Source: Actinomucor elegans (lineage: Eukaryota; Mucoromycota; Mucoromycetes; Mucorales; Mucoraceae). From it: a stretch of DNA of 64,000 nt. The stretch spans positions 310,001 to 374,000 of the forward strand of contig JAMSLZ010000005.1 in NCBI GenBank assembly GCA_026027325.1. The letters are read 5' to 3'. A model generated the notes under the pieces. It saw nothing but the letters and a program-made list of their open reading frames with translations, ran no database searches and was not told the origin of the DNA. The position numbers and the translations under genes were made by a program. This document shows, one piece after another, positions 25,428 through 37,311 of the stretch; position 1 is the first letter of the stretch; each line of letters opens with the position of its first letter.

Positions 25428-26425
25428 TCAGCAGACTTTAACAGTATCCTCCTTCTTTACAAAGATACCACAGTGAAGATTTGTTTGAAAGTAGCGTTTG
25501 CCATCTATTTTACCATCTGTATTGCCAACTACATATAGATAGATACAATGAAAATGAGTACATGTATAATACTATTATTGGTTTCGCATCTTTTACCGCG
25601 GCTGTCTAGTTCAATTCCTAACCATTCACCAGTATCAAAATGAACTGGTCCGATGTATTTGACAGTACCGATAATAGGCAATGGTCGCTTAAAAAGCTTA
25701 ACTTTGGAGCCAACACTGATCTGCTGCTGTGAAACAAAAGCGTCATCTAGTTCTTCTTCACTACCACTACCACTAATGCTACTGCTATTTGAGGTAATAG
25801 CACTATGATTCTGCAGTAGTTTCTTGTTGTGATTTGCTTCTTCTTGTTGTTGCTGTTTAATTAACCGGCTCCAACGTGACAGCCTTGTATTACTCGTTAC
25901 TTTTTTATTCACTTCTGTTGAATCTTCCGGTAAAGACCACCGTCTTTGTCTTGCATGATAAAAGTTGGGATCGGGTGATCTTGATCTCGGTGGAGTAACG
26001 GGGATATCAAACTTGATTAGCCTGGGTGGTTTACTATCGAATTGCTTTCTTTCTTTCTCTTCTTGTACATCCATACGAGCTTGGGTTTCTAGCGATAGTA
26101 ACAAGTCCATATCGCAGGCTGTAATATCACGTAATTTCGTTGCCAAAGCTTCATGTTCATCCTCCATGACGGGGGCCAGTACAATGGTAGATTGGAGAGG
26201 AGGGGTAGGCGGTTGGTTGGGGGTACGTAAGATACTGACCATGGCCGCATCACTTGAAGGATGTTTGCCTCGGTTCACTATGATGTGAATTGGCCGTTCT
26301 TCTTTGTTTATTATAGTCGTTGTCGAATCTTCAATGTTTCCTGTAGATTGTGTCTTTCTTAGGCCCAGTGAAAGCGAAGGCGAAGACAGCTTTTTTCTTG
26401 CATTCTTTAAGCCAAACAGCGGCAT
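25428..26425 (-). CDS. CAP-Gly domain protein
   Basis: Probable microtubule-associated protein. Exons 26425-25597 and 25528-25428 give 309 residues. The first 220 residues are low-complexity and probably disordered, with proline-directed sites (TPPRSRSPDP) and a Gln/Ser-rich stretch. The C-terminus is one CAP-Gly domain: VGSKVKLFKRPLPIIGTVKY, then DTGEWLGIELDSR and, across the intron, GKIDGKRYFQTNLHCGIFVK. The usual GKNDG signature appears as GKIDG. The domain ends almost at the stop codon, as in some tubulin-folding cofactors and plus-end trackers, but it is not a clear orthologue of either. Without the splice the domain would be cut in half and read into an unrelated tail. Confidence 0.88.
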
Positions 26426-26597
26426 ATTTCAAGGAGATATAGGGAAAAGGGAGGATATAAAGAAGAAGAAGGAAAAAAAAAAGAGAAGCAAAGGCAAGTT
26501 TTACCTTTTTTTTTTTTTTTTTTTTTATTATTATTATATATACTCAAAAACTTCTCACATAACACGTGGAATGAATGGGCATGAATTATTTTCTTTT

Positions 26598-26786
26598 TTA
26601 TTTAACTTTGACGTTAGCAGGCTGTGCTGTTGAGGGTTGAGCTGCTTCTCTTCTAGCTGCATCTTGAAGAAGTGCTGTATCAACTGCTAGAGCGGGCAAT
26701 TGAACATAACGCACAACGGAACCACGAATAAAGCAGTTTTTGACCGAAGCCTAATGAATTCAACGATAAGCATAAATGAAATATAA

Positions 26787-26820
<34 letters not shown>

Positions 26821-27079
26821 GTATATATATGTATATATTCTGACTATTGGTATTATATTACCATGTGGGGATATCTTTCTTCATCGACAACTTGAATATC
26901 ATCCAATTTAATATTCAAGAATTGATCTACTGATTTTAATACGCCGGTAATGGCCAGATCATTCTTTAATTCAACCGTAACCTTTTGATCGACTAAAGTT
27001 TTGAAAAATGAGTAGAACAACTACAACATGAGTGAGTAACTGGGTAAATAAAAGTAGCATCAGTGATCTACTATACCAT
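26598..27079 (-). CDS. LSM2: U6 snRNA-associated Sm-like protein LSm2
   Basis: Subunit of the LSm2-8 ring on U6 snRNA and of the cytoplasmic LSm1-7 decapping ring. Exons 27079-27077, 27020-26862 and 26750-26598 give 104 residues. Exon 1 codes only for the initiator methionine and is followed by a GTATAG donor; exon 2 then starts LFYSFFKTLVDQKVTVELKN. Both Sm motifs are clear, ending SVKNCFIRGSVVRYVQLPA, nearly identical to the animal protein. The C-terminal tail (REAAQPSTAQPANVKVK) is variable in the family. The 2-nt repeats at 26790-26840 lie in intron 2. Confidence 0.96.
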
Positions 27080-27494
27080 GGCTGTAGATGTAATGTTTGA
27101 GAGGAAACAAGATTAACGCGAAAAAGGGTAACGGATGGGGCTCTCGGAGAGGAGTGTGAATTGTGACTCGTATGTGACTGTCTTTCATGCGAATGAGGAT
27201 AACAGGTATGTATTAAGTGAAATCAAGTTGGGTTTAGATGCAACTCTGAGAACCTGTCTAGTAACCAGTACATGACCCTACTTAGAGTATTTATGATACA
27301 CAAGCAGGCCTGTATAAAGATGTTTCAAATCACTACATCAAGATGACTAAGGGTTACCGTGAAATAACTTGTTTGGTTATACAAAACATCATGATCAGCC
27401 TACTGATTATTATTATTATTATTATTGTTATTATTATTATTTTAGAGTGTGCTTTATAGCGTATACGGTTTTATTGAATGCAGAATACAGTGGA

Positions 27495-27531
<37 letters not shown>

Positions 27532-27555
27532 CTATACGATGAAAGTGTGTGTGTA

Positions 27556-27599
<44 letters not shown>

Positions 27600-27636
27600 G
27601 TAATGAATGATGTGTAATATTGAAAGCACATTTTGT
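27080..27636. other. Intergenic: LSM2 promoter and microsatellites
   Basis: About 0.55 kb between the LSM2 start and the stop of the next minus-strand gene. It holds an ATT/TTA trinucleotide run (27408-27441), an AT dinucleotide run (about 27503-27531) and a long TG run (about 27545-27594). No gene is seen. Confidence 0.7.
27503..27594. repeat. Adjacent (AT)n and (TG)n microsatellites
   Basis: Alternating purine-pyrimidine DNA just beyond the stop codon of the DUF3020 gene. It may lie within that gene's 3' untranslated region. Confidence 0.85.
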
Positions 27637-28612
27637 TTACTGTGCTACAGTTGCATTATCTGCGTAATTGAGTACGACGCCAACAAACTCATCCAATATT
27701 TTGTTAGACTCAACATATTTAATTCCACCTTTTGTAGTAATGCACATTTGTTGTTGTTCTTGTTCAGCTGACGGTGCATAAGACAGAAAAGCATGCATAG
27801 AAGGTAGTGAAAAGTCATCTCCTGCCTCTAAATCTTCTTTGTTTGGTGTCGTTGATCGTCGAAAAGTGATACTACTTGCACTGCTGATACTGCTACTACT
27901 TGTACGACGTTGGAGAGTAGGTGACAGATGAGGTAAGACAGGGCTTGAATTGGCTGATGACCAATTACTACGAAAGTGATCAATTGATGGCAATTCAATC
28001 TTTTGTTGTGGCGCGCTGTAAAATGGTAATTCTTTGGCAGGCCAATCTCTTCTCTCGACTATTAATCGCCTCCCCAACCGTCTGGCTATTTCTTCGCGTA
28101 CAAAGGTTTGTTTTGCAACTGAATCTTGTTCTCCATACTTTTGACGGGCTAGACGATAGACGCGACATCTTAAATCATTCTGTCTGTTCTTTTCTCGGTT
28201 TTCAGCTCGCCATTTTCGCATTCTATCATTGTTGCTGAAAAAGATCAGATATCAGAAGTCTATCTTGTGCATTTATTTAATATATAATACCTTTCTGTAG
28301 TTTCTTCTTTTGAAATAACCTTTTTAGAATGTCCTTTCCATCGCTTTTGATCACGACTACGAACATATGGTATATTATGGATGTTTGGGTTTTCCATGTG
28401 TCTTTTACTAAAAGCATATCGGTCAATTTCAATATGTATATATAAGGGGGAAATCACTGCACTTACAGGTTGGAACGGGTGGCAAAAACTATTAAAGAAA
28501 AAAAAGCAATGATTAGTTGTGATATATACACTCTTTTGATAGTTTGATCCCTACTCTTGGGGCACTGTGGACAGGCAAAAGCCCTTGATGTGTTCATCTC
28601 TTCTGTAAACAT
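27637..28612 (-). CDS. C2H2 zinc finger + DUF3020 fungal protein
   Basis: Putative fungal nuclear regulator. Exons 28612-28555, 28488-28467 (only 22 nt), 28407-28291 and 28234-27637 give 264 residues. Splicing the first three exons builds a finger, FACPQCPKIFATRSNLKRHM followed by ENPNIH, with Cys-X2-Cys and His-X5-His spacing. Exon 4 opens with the DUF3020 signature NNDRMRKWRAENREKNRQND and LRCRVYRLARQKYG, in which conserved basic and Trp residues are present. The rest is Ser-rich with no further domain. The start is the first ATG in frame before the finger; a second ATG lies five codons on. DUF3020 has no settled function; DNA binding is inferred from the finger and basic residues. Confidence 0.82.
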
Positions 28613-29284
28613 GATTATATACAAAGTAAAGAAATCAAAAAAAAAATGAAATAATAATAATTATATATATAAAAAAAAAAAAGAAAGAAAGAGAGATAAA
28701 ACAGTAAATTATATATAATCAGAACAAAACTTGCAAATAATAAACAAAAAGCCAAAGCAATCTATCCTTTTAGAATTAAAGTACGAGTCAAACTTGCATA
28801 ACGTTGGGATTGTTTGCGCGGGAAATAGTGAATGCAATGGGGGTAAGTATGAGACTGTGTAGATTTCAATCATTACTGATACGTATTTAATATAAGCACA
28901 TATCAATAAACAGTATCATTCTTGCTTGCAACGCGGAACATCCCGCATTCCGGAAAAATAAAGTGTGTAAAGCACGCGTCAATTGTGCAGTAACCAGTGG
29001 GGGATATATTAAAACGCAATCGTTCGGTATTTGCTTCCGATCCTCCTGCGACCCTGGGTACCTGTAAATATTTGAACATTTTACTGCTCAAAAAGAATCT
29101 TGTATAAACCGTATTATATATATGTAAATATATATATATATCTTTTTATTAGCAGTAATTATCAGCATCTTTTTCTTTTTTTATATAATTCGTTTCATCG
29201 ACGTGATCGTATTAGATAATGAGTATTTAATATACCACGTATAGATTAATAAAATATATATATAAAAACAAACAAACAACAAAA
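28613..29284. other. Intergenic, with a locally GC-richer patch
   Basis: About 0.67 kb upstream of the DUF3020 gene and downstream of the RING gene. The stretch 28895-29075 is clearly less AT-rich than its surroundings. No protein-coding or known RNA gene is recognised in it. The remainder is AT-rich with short A runs and TATATA stretches. Confidence 0.5.
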
Positions 29285-30035
29285 CTAGCCATACATCCAG
29301 CTGCGTTGTTCTTCTTCTTCTTCTTGTTGAGCCATGGCTTCTGTTTCCACTTCAAATCGACACATTGGACATGTGTGATGAAGTTGTAACCAAGGAACAA
29401 TACACTCAAGATCAAAGTAATGGCCACTACAAATAAGTTATGAAACAATCACAAAAAGAAAAAAAAACAAACAAAAACAAATTACCAAGGCATTTGTGTT
29501 ACGGACGTATCTAAGTGATCTTTACATATTATACAAGTTTCTTCACTAATAAGAACAAATTACTATTATGATGATATGCATACTTACTGCTGTCTTACCT
29601 TTCTAGTTTTATGTTGGGTAATGTATCAATGAATCGCTTAGAAGCAGGTGGAGGTCCTTTGGCATTACTCTGTGATTCTTCTAATAACTGAGAAACAAGA
29701 TTATCCAGAAACTGTTCTTGATCACTGTCGCCTCCAGCTTGCATCTGTTCTCGAAATTGATTGAAAAAGCTAAAAGCACAAAGTAAGTATTGCATCTGAG
29801 AGTTTTTTTCCCTTTTTTTTACTTTGCTGCTTGAATCAACTGCTCCACATTGTCCGATCGTTGGCTTGTTCCTGCAATAGATCCTGACTCGGGATTCATG
29901 AACGCATCTAGATCAACATCATATGTTTTCTTTTTCTTTTCATTGGTTTGAATACCAAGTTCGTCTACATTACAATCAATGAGTTTGATTATTCAAAGGA
30001 ATGACCTCCAAATTTATACCAAAATAGCTGGACAT
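29285..30035 (-). CDS. RING-H2 E3 ubiquitin ligase (RNF181/RNF126-like)
   Basis: Small RING-H2 ubiquitin ligase. Exons 30035-30020, 29964-29823, 29769-29599, 29545-29486 and 29426-29285 give 176 residues. The N-terminus MSSYFDELG resembles the start of RNF181-type proteins. The RING is split over exons 4 and 5: ETCIICKDHLDTSVTQMP, then CGHYFDLECIVPWLQLHHTC and PMCRFEV, with the C3H2C3 ligands (Cys, Cys, Cys, His, His, Cys, Cys in order) in place. A short acidic tail ends EQRSWMYG. The middle region (QFLDNLVSQLLEESQSN) is helical. The substrate is unknown; partner E2 choice cannot be read from sequence. Confidence 0.9.
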
Positions 30036-30649
30036 TAGTTTTTTTTTTTTTTTTTCACAACTGAAAGGGGAAACAAAAGGTTGTCTCTGGTATAGAACAC
30101 GTAATGGTGCGCCGTTTAAAAAAAACGAGGGCAGTAACAGATTTTCTTCCTTTTTTTTGTGTGTGTGTGACATTCTGATCAAAACTACTACTGTTCCTAG
30201 CATACTTTAGACTTGTTAAGTAAATAATGGCCTATTCGGTAACTTCAATCATCTTGTTCTTCCATTGTATTTAAAGCTTTTCCCCTTTGTTAGGTTCCCA
30301 TTGAGATCTAAACATGTTGGCTTATTATCAAAAGCCTTTGAGTTCTGTGTATCGTTGTACAGATTAGGTGTCGATCAAAGCTCTTACTGTTATTTTACAT
30401 GGAGTATCTAGAAGCTTGGATAGGGGTATTGGTGCACAAAGGCCTCTGTTCTTTAGAATTCAAGTTCAGTTATCAGAACATATTCTTTGATAAAGTTTCT
30501 ACTAGATACAGCTGCTCTTCCTACTGTAGTATGGACTACGGATCAAACGGATTTTGAGGGATATAATGGTTACGCATTATCGCCATATATGTATGTATAT
30601 ATAATCAACTGCTTATTATAACGCAACCGGCGTAATCTCAGCTAGTTAA
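30036..30649. other. Gene-free interval
   Basis: Promoter side of the RING gene, then AT-rich DNA. One degenerate unit of the dispersed repeat seems to lie near 30510-30580. No gene is seen. Confidence 0.5.
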
Positions 30650-31260
30650 GCTATACATTAGATGAAGCAGCTTATTTCATACATGTAGATGTAAATTTGG
30701 ACCAAGATCGGTTCAGAGATCTGTCGATCTATGCATGTGGATCAATGAAATGTGCGTAATTTAGTGTCAATCCAGATTATTACAGTATGCTTATTGAACT
30801 TTAGCTAGAAATACGCTTTAGTATATGAAATAGTTCATCCTCAGCACATAATATTATTTAGATGTGACATTGAGAAATGTCGAAATGGCGAATGAACCAT
30901 GAAAGATTTCCAAGAACATTGTCCTGCAGCATTTTTAAAACCTCATTGTATCTTTGGTATTTTATTTGGATATATGAACAACATTTGCAAGGTAAGGGCT
31001 ATATAAAACTCAAGCTATTTAGTACTACGAGTATACAAATAAAATCTGACATACATATTATTCTCTTCTTTATAAATCATCCGAATTATAATAGCATTTG
31101 TAAACTCACCATAACTAGAGGTTTCTAAATGAATTATTCTATGAATTAAATGTGGTATCAACCATTATATATACCATTCATTGACCATTTCAATCCTCTA
31201 TAAAATCGGCTAATGTATATTCTGCGTGTTTAAATTACTTTTCTATCCAAAGGCCTCAGA
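30650..31260. repeat. Dispersed AT-rich repeat family, copy 2
   Basis: The core GGACCAAGATCGGTTCAGAG near 30699 and a second unit near 30850 (ATTTAGATGTGACATTGAGA) match the units at 35105 and 35275 in order and spacing. The following stretch (TCGAAATGGCGAATGA) parallels TCGAGATGGTGAAAATGA near 35300. The copy is degenerate and noncoding. Confidence 0.6.
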
Positions 31261-32798
31261 AATTAACTCTGCTTCTCCCCTCGACGACGATGACGGACAG
31301 TTGTCAAATTTCAATATCTTTATTGGCGCATTTTCGAATTCAAGTGTTTTTTGTTTGGGACCTTGAAAAGAAAATTTTAATCAAATATACAACATCGAAT
31401 TAAAATGTACATAGAAAAACGCAAGTGTCACTTTGTACATTTTGTCCATTGTAAAATATGTGAATTATGAAAGTATTTATAAAGCAACCAAAAGTCGATG
31501 TTTATTAGATTATCCCCGTATATTAAAAGCTATATGCATATCTAATTATTGTATATCGCTATTAAACCTATAGTCATTTCCAATTGTGTCTTGAAAATGA
31601 GGGTGGTAGACTCAATACAATATCAAAAATAGACAAGTTTTAAATGGTGCTCTCACGATATCGCCCTTGATTTTTTTTTTTTTTAGGAATGAATGCCACG
31701 TATCCATAATAAGCCACTACATACGCTAGGACCTTTATTTAACTAAATTGAGATGTGTAAATTCTACATGAAAAACTGGTGTTATTAAATATTGTTTTTA
31801 TAACTTTTAGATGCCTAAATCTATAGATCTCTTTACCAACCTCTGTTTAAAATCTAATCTGACTAAAGCTGCATATTCATGATGAACTACTTCATCTATT
31901 AGAAAGTTTGCTTTAACTGGAATTTAGTGGTTATACTAAAAATAAGCAGTTATTCCGTACCAGCAGATATTTTTAAAAAAAACAGATTGGCCAATTATAG
32001 AACATACTACAGCTAACGCCACCCATGGAGGACAATTTGTTACTGAAAATTGCACTTGCATGATGCTATTGCCAGTCAGTTGAGAAATAAATAAACGTAA
32101 GCTAGCTTGACGTGCATACCTATGTCTTTCATCTTTGTTAAAGTAATAAAACATTAATGTAGCAACTTGGAAGCACATCAACAATGCAGTAAACAAGAAA
32201 AAAGATGGCTGCTATTTCTCATCCTATTGCTCCTGTTAAATGTATTCCATATCATAATATTTTTTTATGTTCTATTTTCTTTTTTGGTGGAATCTTGAGG
32301 GTCAATAAACAATCTTAGTAATTCATTGGCGTCTCAAAAGAACTATTTGCTATTTTTGCTATCTTGTACCTAAAAAAATAAAAGGAAGATGTATCAGAAA
32401 ACGTTAATGAAGACAATAGCGAGGGCCCTATGGTAAACGATCGCGGAAAAACTGATTTTGGCAAATTTGGAAATAATAAATCCGTATCCGCACAATGTAT
32501 GTTTTAACTATGGGAAAGCCTTTTCTCTTCAGGTCTAATGAACTCTAAAAGTTAGTTGGTATTAGGACGATGGAACTATCTCATAATTGCAGGAAGAATA
32601 CATTCCCAGGTTCTCAGGAAGGGACAGAAGAGTTAGACCGTTGACTGTCAGTGATAACCCTTAGTTATATGAAGTTGATTCAGACCTTTTTTTTTATAGA
32701 GATTGACATTCGTTTTGGTATCTTATCTTGAGACCGCCAAAACAGGTTAATCAAATAGAGATCATTCGAGAGGAGTTCGCACTTACTGGCGATCTTGC

Positions 32799-32832
<34 letters not shown>

Positions 32833-33949
32833 CGATATGTATCATTATTAGATAGCAGAAACAAGCTCAATTCCTTGCAAATATATATATAACAAGAATG
32901 GGCATTCTTCTTGAGTTGGTTGATCAACAAAAGCGCTCCAAAGTGGTTAGGAAGATAACCAAAGCACACAAGAACTGACCCAACAATCCAATAAAGATTT
33001 TATTGTATAAGTTCTTGGATGAAGGCCCTAGTTACTTTCTCTTTTAAGGAATCATTCTCTTATATAATAGTCTCATATTTAGTTTCATCAAAGAAAATAC
33101 CATCTTCCAAGATATCCAAATTTCCCTAGATACCATTCATTATAAACGCCCATAATAATGCAACTGCTTGAACCTTGTTCTTCTTATCTCTATATAGATC
33201 TAGTCTCTGATAAAGGTCATATCATTCGTTCTCGAATTATTGGTCAAATAAAGACATCATAATGCAATCCCACTAATGTATTATTAACAAATGACGCAGG
33301 TACTGACGTACAGGAGCATCAGGGGAGTATATTATGCATCACTTAAAGTAAACGCGATCCTTTCTAAAGCTCTTGCAGGACATCCTTCTCGCACTTTGCT
33401 TTCATCCAGTAGTTGCATATCATGAGAGCTTTTGTCTCTACTTCCATCTGATTTTCCGTTTATCATCACAAATCCGTGCTGTAGTCTGAAACCTACAAAT
33501 AAAAGTTTTTCGTGATTATAAATTTTTCCTCGGTTCACCCTCGGGCAGCATAAGCAAGTTTGATCACGAAACGGTTAATAAAGCCATGGGATGCGTTGTT
33601 TCTATTACCGGCTTCACTATTTTGAACCAAAAACCGTGTACTTTTTCTTGGTGCAATGATGAATCATTCCTTCTATGATACCAAGAGAAAAGAGTCATAT
33701 AACAAAGCACTACAACTAACCAAATACTCACAGGTACCCCACTCTTTCAAACATCAGCCTCATCTGCAACATTATTACGTACATTTGTTTGAACTTTATG
33801 AGATGAATATTTTCATATGAAAACAATGATCAAATGTTTTATTATTAAAAAAGGTTTCATAAACCAAGCCTTATCCACACGAATATAAGTTCTGAAAGCT
33901 TGGTATTATAAAGATCGCAAAATTTGGTGCCCTGCACTGCTTTGTTAAT

Positions 33950-33984
<35 letters not shown>

Positions 33985-34734
33985 AGGCATAGTTTTCTCT
34001 TCTGAGCGCATGCTTGATTATTTGCTTTTCAGAGCTATATATATATGTATATACTATACTTGGGCCCCCAAGGCTTCGATAATAACCTAACAAAACCGGT
34101 GACTATGATGGTGTTTCCCAAAGCTTCTAGTATTGCCATTTATATATTTCATTTTCCTTGTAATACGCTTCAATTGACTTTTGACACACGAGCTCATGTT
34201 ACTGTTTTGTTAAGAACTCAGGTAATAATTTTCTATATGAAACTAACTTTAGACAAAAGGTACTTTTACGATTGACTGCTTCATCAGGATTATACGGCTG
34301 TTTTCAGAACCAGGAAGAATCGATTTGAAATCAGTCACTTATGAAGTACTTGGAGAAGACCGCCTAGGGTTTCTATACATCAACAATTTCGCGTAGTACG
34401 TGTTGGTTCTATAACAAGTCTGGATGCTCTGTCCATTCATTTCTTGTGTATCAATCCTGATAGTGGAAACAAAAGTTTGAATATTAAGATTTCTAATGTA
34501 TTTTTAAATCACAAATATCTTTATGTTCCTATTGGATGAGTAGGCCTTTTCTTTGTTAGATATTTTTAGGTAACGGAGTGTATCAGAAAAGATACAAATT
34601 CACATAGGGAAGCCTAAATTGGCATATCTCGGAAAAAAGGTAGTACTTAATTGTCGCTCTTGTGCAATCCTTCGGTTCTGAACTATAGCTAGTAGAAAAT
34701 GTCAACTGCGCTTCGGCATAACTATTTGTACACA
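31261..34734. other. Gene-poor interval with coding scraps
   Basis: About 3.5 kb with no gene I can support. It holds two long homopolymers (A32 at 32800-32831 and T27 at 33954-33980). Short open stretches at 31936-32196 and 33332-33538 (minus) have plausible protein composition but no start, splice partners or recognised domain. They may be remains of genes or transposons. Confidence 0.5.
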
Positions 34735-36801
34735 AATTACAAACTTTCAATCAACAGACACAAAAAAAAAAAAAAAAAAAAAAAAAAATTCAAACTTTTG
34801 AATAACCAATTATCAGATGTGTATTAGATGCTCAAGTGGTAGAGTCAAATGAGAACTCTGTATGTATTAGGTGAGGCAACTGATTTTGCATATGGAGTAC
34901 ATGTATGTACATATAAATCAAAGTGCCATTTTGGACTGAGATAGCTTAGAGGATTTATATTGAAATACTGGTTATTGCGCATTATCATCATATGAAATAT
35001 ACATATCACTCACTGCTCACTACAATACAATTAGTGTGTGCCTGCTAAAATAAATAGTTTGACAGATGCAACGGCTCATTCTAAACAAGTAATATTAATC
35101 AGATCTAGGTTTGGACTGAGCTCGATGTAGAAATCTACCGATCTATGCATCTAGATCAATGAAATGCGAGTATTGTAATGTCAATCTAGAGTAGTATAGC
35201 TTACTCAATCCACTTTAGCTAGCAATGCGTTCTAGAATATGCTACATCTTATTTTGCATGTATAACACTATTTAGATGTGACATTAGACCAAGAAATGTC
35301 GAGATGGTGAAAATGAGAGTTTCAAAAGAGATCATTCAGGGAGCCTATTTGAATCTCCGGCATACACTTGGCATTTTATTTAAACTTATAGTAAACAACA
35401 TCTCCGAGGCATACTTTATAATCATCTTAAATGAATATAAGACAGAAACATTTAAATTAATTTTATTTATTACAAGATGCTCGAGCTATATTGGCTTTTA
35501 TAAACCCTCCAAAAACTAATGTTCATTAACGATCTCCTTATTAATCCCCAACTATATCAAATGCTATTTACACCGTTATATACTCATTAATATTTTGTAA
35601 AAACTTTACTAAAACAGCTTCAGTATATTTAAGCCTTTCTTCTATTTAAAGATGTGATTAAAGTCTAAATAACGCAAAATTGAGTCTCTAAAACCAATTC
35701 TGTGAAATTGTAATAGCCAATAGAAATCGTTTTGATACAACTACTGCAGATCAACTACTGCAGATCAATTGCTGCAGATCAATAAAAGTTTCATCACCTG
35801 CACGAGCTATTAGTATATGAAACCAAATTGGTTTTTGAAGCCTCAAAAGTTTTTTTTGTTCATAAGTTAATCCTACAACTGTATAGAAAAATATTTAAAT
35901 ATGTGAAAAATGCTATAATATAGTGCATAGAACATGTTAAAAGCGCTTCTAATGGAGTATATCGCATTTAGTATAGTTTTTAATTTATGGGATAATCTTC
36001 AATAAATACTGATTTTTACTAATTTATAAAAACTCTGTTATAAACCAAAGATTTTATACTAAACAAAATATATAAAAAGAATATTCGCATCTTTTACATA
36101 TCAGTGAACCTATAATTCGTAAAATGTATGCCTCAAAGATGTTGTTTACTATAAGTTTAAATAAAATGCCAAGTGTATGCCGGAGATTCAAATAGGCTCC
36201 CTGAATGATCTCTTTTGAAACTCTCATTTTCACCATCTCGACATTTCTTGGTCTAATGTCACATCTAAATAGTGTTATACATGCAAAATAAGATGTAGCA
36301 TATTCTAGAACGCATTGCTAGCTAAAGTGGATTGAGTAAGCTATACTACTCTAGATTGACATTACAATACTCGCATTTCATTGATCTAGATGCATAGATC
36401 GGTAGATTTCTACATCGAGCTCAGTCCAAACCTAGATCTGATTAATATTACTTGTTTAGAATGAGCCGTTGCATCTGTCAAACTATTTATTTTAGCAGGC
36501 ACACACTAATTGTATTGTAGTGAGCAGTGAGTGATATGTATATTTCATATGATGATAATGCGCAATAACCAGTATTTCAATATAAATCCTCTAAGCTATC
36601 TCAGTCCAAAATGGCACTTTGATTTATATGTACATACATGTACTCCATATGCAAAATCAGTTGCCTCACCTAATACATACAGAGTTCTCATTTGACTCTA
36701 CCACTTGAGCATCTAATACACATCTGATAATTGGTTATTCAAAAGTTTGAATTTTTTTTTTTTTTTTTTTTTTTGTGTCTGTTGATTGAAAGTTTGTAAT
36801 T
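34735..36801. repeat. Large inverted repeat (palindrome): arms of about 0.68 kb, spacer 0.71 kb
   Basis: Left arm 34735-35414 and right arm 36126-36801 are reverse complements. By eye the only differences are the length of a homopolymer (A27 against T23) and two bases near the inner end. The spacer 35415-36125 is not repeated. Each arm contains a full set of the dispersed repeat units (cores near 34945, 35105 and 35285). Outer arm ends share AATTACAAACTTTCAATCAA. No coding region was found in it. Confidence 0.92.
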
Positions 36802-37311
36802 CGTTTTCAAGCGCAATTAACAAGTGTATTGAAGCTTTGAATTATAATTCGAAAATCAAAGCTTGCGCTAGAATACCAAGCGAGTACCAGCTTTCTTCCG
36901 AGATGTCCCAGATATTCTAGGCTTCTAAAGTGTTTGGTTACCTAAAAATAACTAAAAAGGCCAGCTTATCCAATTGAAACGTAAAGATACAAGTTAAAAA
37001 TATACTAAAAACCTTAATGTCTCGACTTTTTATTTCAACTGGCCACAGTCGATACACAAAAAAGAAACGGATACAAAGCGTCCAGACTTGTTGGTGGATT
37101 GTTTGATGGGGTCAGGGCAACTATATCAAACAACAGTACATATAGACATACTGGCTGGTTTGCTTGAAGCAAACGATTGACCTCAAGACAATCCACTATT
37201 GCTGGCTTTGAAATGACCGTAGATCTTGGTTTTAGTGTTCTTTTTAGTTCATTAATAGTCCCTTAGTTTCTCTCTGCTCATCCTTTTTTTTCATTTCGAA
37301 ATTTGAAGCAA
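36802..37311. other. Intergenic: promoter side of glycosyltransferase-like gene
   Basis: About 0.5 kb without a gene. The last 60 bases are T/C-rich, as expected just upstream of a fungal start codon. Confidence 0.55.

Noticed and set aside
35304..35519. Paired frames MVKMRVSKEIIQGAYLNLRH at 35304 (plus) and 36236 (minus)
   Set aside because: They appear twice because they lie in the two arms of the inverted repeat. The related copies at 6800 and 30880 do not keep the frame, so it is not coding.
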